Source of the DNA: Flavobacteriales bacterium
GTDB taxonomy: Bacteria > Bacteroidota > Bacteroidia > UBA10329
Direction of reading: 5' to 3'
DNA: 64,000 nt
Assembly: GCA_016124845.1 (NCBI GenBank)
Contig: WGMW01000006.1
Span: forward strand, 1 to 64,000
Shown here: in pieces, positions 60,011-64,000 of the stretch
Layout of the letters: the number at the start of each line of letters is the position of its first letter
Numbering within the stretch: the first letter of the stretch is position 1
Position numbers and translations under genes: made by a program
Notes under the pieces: generated by a model
What the model saw: the letters and a program-made list of their open reading frames with translations, nothing else
The model's database searches: none
What the model was told of the DNA's origin: nothing

Positions 60011-61306
60011 ATGCGCAACGCCTTTACCTTTTTCCTTTTCACCGTTTCCCTTTTTCCCCTTCTGACGCTTGCGCAGGATGATGAATACTTCAACGACAGC
60101 TATCTGCGCTATGAGGACCGCACCTACCTGCCCAACATCAAAACCGTGCAGATCGGGGTTAAGAATGTGGATCTGAGCATGCCTGTCATTGCCTTGGGCG
60201 GGGGCGAGATACTCGAAGTTTCCTTCGATGACCTCAATGGTGCCTATCAGGATTACACCTACACCGTGGTGCATTGCGACCGCAACTGGGTGCCTACCGA
60301 TATTCCGCAGAGCGAGTACATCAACGGCTTTTTGGAGCGCAATATCATGCAGTACAACTTCTCCATGAATACCGTGCAGCGGTACATCCATTACAGCTTT
60401 TCCTTTCCAGATAGCAACTTCAACCTCAAGGTCTCCGGCAATTACGTCCTTATCGTCTATCGCGACTTCAACCGCGAGAAACCCATCTTCACCCGCAGGT
60501 TCCGTGTGTATGAGGATCTGGTACAGATCAACGCGCAGGTGCGTCTGCCTATGATCATCAACCAACGGCTCACCCATCATCAGATAGATGTGGAGATCAA
60601 TCATGCCGATTACGAGATCCGAAACCCCATGCGCGACATTGCGCTGCACATTCAACAGAATTACCGCTGGGACAACATCAAGACCGACCTCAAACCCATC
60701 TTCATCAAAGAAGGACTGCTTACGTATGATAATATGGGAGGTGTTTCCTTCGAAGGCAGCAACGAGTTCCGTTGGGTGGACACGCGGAGCCTTCGTTACC
60801 AGCAGTCCAATGTCAGCGGCATCTGGTACGACCCCGACTCCATGAAGAACCACGTCTTCCTTATCCCCGACAAGGTTTTCAGCAAAGAGCGTTACATCAC
60901 CGAACCCGACATCAACGGGGCCTTTTACATTGATGTCCGCGAAGGTTTCGACCCAACTACCGATGCAGATTATGCTCAGGTCCACTTCCAGCTCAAATAC
61001 CCCGAGCCCGTGCTTGATGGCGGTCTCTACCTCTTCGGTGGCCTTACCGAGTGGCAGATAAAACCCGAATACCGGCTCGAATACAGCTATCGCGATGGTG
61101 TGTACGAAACCTCGGCCTATCTCAAGCAGGGGTATTACAATTACCAGTACATCTACCTAAAGGATGGCGAGACCGAAGGCTCCACCGAACTCACCGAAGC
61201 CTCCTTCTACAACGCCCGCCAGCTCTACACCTTCTACCTCTACCATAAGCAGATGGGCTCGCGCTACGACCGTCTTATCGGACACACCATTATCGCCTCG
61301 CCTTAG
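60011..61306 (+). CDS. Type IX secretion system plug protein (DUF5103)
   Basis: This 431-residue protein has a signal peptide (1-22, ending LTLAQ). The conserved DUF5103 region starts YEDRTYLPNIKTVQ and contains HCDRNW and PQSEYINGF. YEIRNPMRDI, GSNEFRWVDTRSL and the C-terminal GGLTEWQ and GYYNYQYIYL follow. In Flavobacterium johnsoniae the plug protein closes the SprA translocon channel on the periplasmic side. Four candidate T9SS cargo proteins are encoded in this window. The gene is followed by apaG in the same direction. Confidence 0.9.
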   Translation: MRNAFTFFLFTVSLFPLLTLAQDDEYFNDSYLRYEDRTYLPNIKTVQIGVKNVDLSMPVIALGGGEILEVSFDDLNGAYQDYTYTVVHCDRNWVPTDIPQSEYINGFLERNIMQYNFSMNTVQRYIHYSFSFPDSNFNLKVSGNYVLIVYRDFNREKPIFTRRFRVYEDLVQINAQVRLPMIINQRLTHHQIDVEINHADYEIRNPMRDIALHIQQNYRWDNIKTDLKPIFIKEGLLTYDNMGGVSFEGSNEFRWVDTRSLRYQQSNVSGIWYDPDSMKNHVFLIPDKVFSKERYITEPDINGAFYIDVREGFDPTTDADYAQVHFQLKYPEPVLDGGLYLFGGLTEWQIKPEYRLEYSYRDGVYETSAYLKQGYYNYQYIYLKDGETEGSTELTEASFYNARQLYTFYLYHKQMGSRYDRLIGHTIIASP

Positions 61307-61408
61307 GTCAGAAAATCGTTCTTGGCGACTGTACGTCAGCTTTTCAGTTGACATTTTTCGGCAACGGTTAATAAAAATGATCGTTTATTTGTCACAGCGC
61401 ACTTCGCT

Positions 61409-61792
61409 ATGACCAAGGTTTCAAACGGCATAAAGGTGACCACAAGGGTTCGGTTCAAGGAGGAATACTCGGAACCGGACAAGAACTACTTTGTGTTCTT
61501 CTACCGCATCACGGTCGAAAACCAGAACGTCTTTGAAGTACAGCTTCTCCGCAGACATTGGGACATCTTCGACAGCAACGGCATCAAGACCGTTGTAGAG
61601 GGTGAAGGTGTGGTGGGTGAGAAACCCGTGCTTGCCCCTGGCGAAACATACTCTTACGAAAGCGCCTGCAATCTCGAATCGGGCATTGGCCGAATGGGCG
61701 GCTTCTATCAAATGATGCGTACGGAGAACGGGGTTCTCTTTCAGACAGACATTCCCGAATTCGTGCTGGAAGTGCCGTACATGCTCAACTGA
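61409..61792 (+). CDS. apaG: ApaG domain protein
   Basis: This 127-residue protein matches ApaG (DUF525) in full: VTTRVRFKEEYSEP, FFYRITVENQN, VQLLRRHWDIFDSNG, GVVGEKPVLAPGE and SGIGRMGGFYQM. ApaG has an Ig/FN3-like fold; it was linked to Co2+ and Mg2+ efflux in Salmonella, and its biochemical role is unclear. It follows the plug gene by 102 bp. The 205-bp stretch after the stop shows no gene. Confidence 0.93.
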   Translation: MTKVSNGIKVTTRVRFKEEYSEPDKNYFVFFYRITVENQNVFEVQLLRRHWDIFDSNGIKTVVEGEGVVGEKPVLAPGETYSYESACNLESGIGRMGGFYQMMRTENGVLFQTDIPEFVLEVPYMLN

Positions 61793-61997
61793 GTTTTAAG
61801 CTGTAATTCCAATTAGGTCATTCTTCTCTGCGCCATCATTCCAAACCTTGGAGGTCTCTACATGTCTGGCAGCCGACCTCACAGCATCCGAAACATTACC
61901 TTCGTCAGCATGAAGCAATGGCTAACGGACACTTTCGTTTCAGGCACCTTCTACACAAATAAGTGAAGTGGAATTCACAATCATCGCAGCGTAACGC

Positions 61998-63743
61998 ATG
62001 AACAGAATTGTAACGCTTTTCGGCAATGTGTTTTTTGAAGTGGTCATCATGCTGGCATTCATCATCAGCATCAATAACTACTTCGGAAATCAAGAGAATT
62101 ACATCCTTTCCGATGGCATCGGCTACTACGATCATCTCCCCTCCGCGTTCATTCATCACGATCTGGTTAGGAATGACGCACCCATAGAGGTTGACCCTCA
62201 TAAATACGAACGGATCAAAGCTTTGGGAGCTCCCGGAGGATACGTACCCTACAAGGAGTTCATGGTAAACAAATATGCGGTGGGCACAGCACTCCTTGAA
62301 TCCCCGTTTTTTCTCGCCACATGCGTGAAGAAGAGTATGGAAGGGGATGTTGGAGATGGCTACGGAACTGACTACCAGAAAGCCATCTTTTGGTCAACGC
62401 TTTTTTACCTCTTCCTCACACTGCTGTTCCTGTCAAAACTGCTGCAACTCTACGAAGTTTCGCCTTGGGCCATCCGATTCATTCAGATACTGCTGGTATT
62501 TGCAACTCCCATCACGCATTATGCGAATGCAGAGGCAAGTTTCAGCCATGTTTACTCCCTCTTTGCCATCACGGCATTCATGTATTTCGCCAAAGATGCG
62601 CTGAACCGTTTCCGCGTCAGTTCACTCATATTGGCGGGGCTCATATTCGGACTCGTAATAAGCATCCGACAGCTCAATCTGCTGGTCATACTCATGCTTC
62701 CGTTCCTCGCGGGGTCGATGAGCAACCTCTTGAGTGCACTTACACACTGGTTCCAACATTTCCGGTATGTTGTACTCAGCGCAGCCGCTGCCTTGGCTGT
62801 TATTTCTGTTCAATTGTTTGTTTGGTACCTGCAAACGGGCCATTGGTTCGTGTACAGCTATCAAGGTGAGTCGTTCAATTTTGTCGATCCGCATTTCATC
62901 GACATCCTCTTCAGTTACCGGAAAGGACTGTTCGTTTACACACCGGTTCTCATGGTCTCGTTGCTTGCAATGGTCTGGTGGTTCGTCCAGAAAAAGGTCT
63001 TTCTCGCCACTTCATGGATCTTCTACTTCGTCACCATAACATACGTGCTGTCATCTTGGTGGTCGTGGTACTACGGTTGCAGTTACGGGTTGCGGGCATA
63101 CATAGATTACTTCGCGTTCTTCTTCATCCCAATAGGAATTCTGCTCACGCGGTCGGCCTGGTATTTTTCGTTGCCAGTTGCCGTTCTCATGTTGGCGTGC
63201 ATACCAGTTAATGCGATTCAAACCAAACAGTACAAGGCGTACATCCTGAATTGGATGGACATGGACAAGGAAAAATATTGGAAAGTATTTCTACGAACCG
63301 AACCCCAATTTGAAGGTCTGACCTGGAAAGAAGCGGTCGATCTGTCACAGTTCAATATCACCCACACGGCCAAACTCGGCAAAACGGTGGTGCCAGAAAA
63401 GCCGGAAACCGCAGGCATGCACTACAACCTTTCTGAGGTTCCCGATTTTCAGAATGTGGATGCCATACAGGTTCTGCTTTACAATGACTTCAACCGTGGA
63501 AATGACCTTGACGTGGTCTTCGAGATAAACGAGGTGGAACCTAAGGTCAATCGTGTTTGGGACCATCGGTATCTTATTCAGTTTGCAGACGAGGAGTTCG
63601 GCAAGCCGCAGATGGGACAATACCTGTTCAGGTTCGGGAGGATGAATGACACCAACGAGAAAAAGGTGGTACTCTACTTCCACGATGGATCCATGACCAC
63701 AGAACTGGACAGTGTCCAACTCCGGTTTCTGTCAAGAAAATAG
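61998..63743 (+). CDS. Polytopic membrane protein, GT-C-like
   Basis: This 581-residue inner-membrane protein has about 11 helices and a C-terminal periplasmic beta-type domain (about 420-581). An acidic YYDHLPSAF segment near residue 43 lies in the first periplasmic loop, as in GT-C glycosyltransferases and Dol-P-Man transferases. SSWWSWYYGCSYGLRAY near 350 is typical of Bacteroidota proteins of this kind. Transfer of a sugar or lipid-linked glycan is suspected, not shown. The frame opens with ATG at 61998. Confidence 0.7.
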   Translation: MNRIVTLFGNVFFEVVIMLAFIISINNYFGNQENYILSDGIGYYDHLPSAFIHHDLVRNDAPIEVDPHKYERIKALGAPGGYVPYKEFMVNKYAVGTALLESPFFLATCVKKSMEGDVGDGYGTDYQKAIFWSTLFYLFLTLLFLSKLLQLYEVSPWAIRFIQILLVFATPITHYANAEASFSHVYSLFAITAFMYFAKDALNRFRVSSLILAGLIFGLVISIRQLNLLVILMLPFLAGSMSNLLSALTHWFQHFRYVVLSAAAALAVISVQLFVWYLQTGHWFVYSYQGESFNFVDPHFIDILFSYRKGLFVYTPVLMVSLLAMVWWFVQKKVFLATSWIFYFVTITYVLSSWWSWYYGCSYGLRAYIDYFAFFFIPIGILLTRSAWYFSLPVAVLMLACIPVNAIQTKQYKAYILNWMDMDKEKYWKVFLRTEPQFEGLTWKEAVDLSQFNITHTAKLGKTVVPEKPETAGMHYNLSEVPDFQNVDAIQVLLYNDFNRGNDLDVVFEINEVEPKVNRVWDHRYLIQFADEEFGKPQMGQYLFRFGRMNDTNEKKVVLYFHDGSMTTELDSVQLRFLSRK

Positions 63744-63782
63744 ACTGCGGGACGTGTCACGATCAGTTTAATACATCATCTG

Positions 63783-63790
63783 TACTTTCG
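63783..63790 (+). promoter_or_regulatory. -7-like promoter element (TACTTTCG) of pruA
   Basis: This matches seven of eight bases of TAnnTTTG, 25 bases before the ATG at 63816. Confidence 0.4.
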
Positions 63791-63815
63791 CAGCTCAAAA
63801 CAGAAAATCTGAGCC

Positions 63816-64000
63816 ATGTCGAAAGGATTCTATAACGTACCCAAAGCCACCAACGAACCTGTTCTGAGCTATGCTCCCGGAAGCAAGGAGAAAGCTGAAG
63901 TTAAAAAGGCCCTTGAAGTGCTTCGCAGCAAGGAGATCGATGCCCCAATGATCATTGGCGGCAAGGAAGTTCGCACAGATGCCACGGTGCGCATGGCTCC
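63816..64000 (+). CDS. pruA: L-glutamate gamma-semialdehyde dehydrogenase (partial)
   Basis: The first 61 residues are present before the window ends. The opening SKGFYNVPKATNEPVLSYAP followed by GSKEKAEVKKAL and APMIIGGKEV matches the N-terminus of Bacteroidota 1-pyrroline-5-carboxylate dehydrogenase (PruA type). The enzyme oxidises glutamate semialdehyde to glutamate in proline breakdown, using NAD+. Most of the enzyme, including the active-site Cys, lies outside. Confidence 0.88.
   Translation, partial: MSKGFYNVPKATNEPVLSYAPGSKEKAEVKKALEVLRSKEIDAPMIIGGKEVRTDATVRMA

Noticed and set aside
61793-61997. A small RNA or tRNA gene after apaG
   Set aside because: No cloverleaf, hairpin with T tract or other recognisable structure was found in the 205-bp spacer.

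Overview
The window is chromosomal DNA of a Bacteroidota bacterium, most likely of the order Flavobacteriales. The evidence is: secreted proteins ending in type IX secretion (T9SS) sorting domains with the YPNP signature, a T9SS plug protein (DUF5103), ribosomal protein bTHX, an RNA resembling the Flavo-1 motif, the -7 promoter element TAnnTTTG before many genes, and few Shine-Dalgarno sequences. A complete Na+-translocating NADH:quinone reductase (nqrA-F) suggests a sodium-based energy economy, as in marine or brackish relatives. No rRNA, tRNA, CRISPR array, prophage or intact mobile element was seen; only a possible transposase fragment lies at the left edge.

Layout. 1-4.1 kb: phosphoribosyltransferase, shikimate kinase, SDR oxidoreductase, GNAT-like protein and YCII-like protein, separated by short intergenic repeats. 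4.1-9.6 kb: tamB and tsaD, divergent with start codons only 15 bp apart. 9.7-16.2 kb: a secreted SGNH-like protein and a 1754-residue coiled-coil protein with a 261-bp internal tandem repeat. 16.3-21.8 kb: an FAD oxidoreductase, a probable structured non-coding RNA with its own terminator, an M43 metalloprotease exported by T9SS, bTHX with a histone-H1-like tail, and YqgE. 21.8-27.6 kb: a leftward six-gene operon (penicillin acylase, membrane protein, patatin, rhomboid, HAD phosphatase, class IV aminotransferase) with nearly all junctions overlapping. 27.7-36.2 kb: a secreted unknown protein coupled to a propeller/SpoIIE phosphatase, a TPR protein, a T9SS-exported peptidylarginine-deiminase-like enzyme, WbqC and an alpha/beta hydrolase. 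36.2-42.7 kb: a 42-bp triplicated repeat, Flavo-1-like RNA, acyl-CoA carboxylase beta, a sphingomyelinase-like phosphatase and small membrane or secreted proteins. 42.8-46 kb: thrS-infC-rpmI-rplT, with infC probably starting at AUU. 46-50.3 kb: a membrane protein coupled to a secreted Kazal inhibitor, then Fur-STAS-purA. 50.3-58.5 kb: apbE, a small lipoprotein, NlpC/P60 and nqrABCDEF. 58.6-64 kb: a VWA protein, T9SS plug, ApaG, a polytopic membrane protein and the start of pruA.

These genes connect functionally in several ways. ApbE is the flavin transferase that matures NqrB and NqrC. The T9SS plug protein belongs to the export route used by the four cargo proteins found here (SGNH-like, M43 protease, deiminase, Kazal protein). 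The thrS-rplT and nqr clusters keep gene orders widely conserved in bacteria. The most unusual items are the approx. 320-nt RNA at 17.4-17.7 kb, the secreted deiminase that keeps both substrate-clamp arginines of Porphyromonas PPAD, the AUU-initiated infC, the interlocked tamB/tsaD promoters, and the propeller/SpoIIE gene pair.
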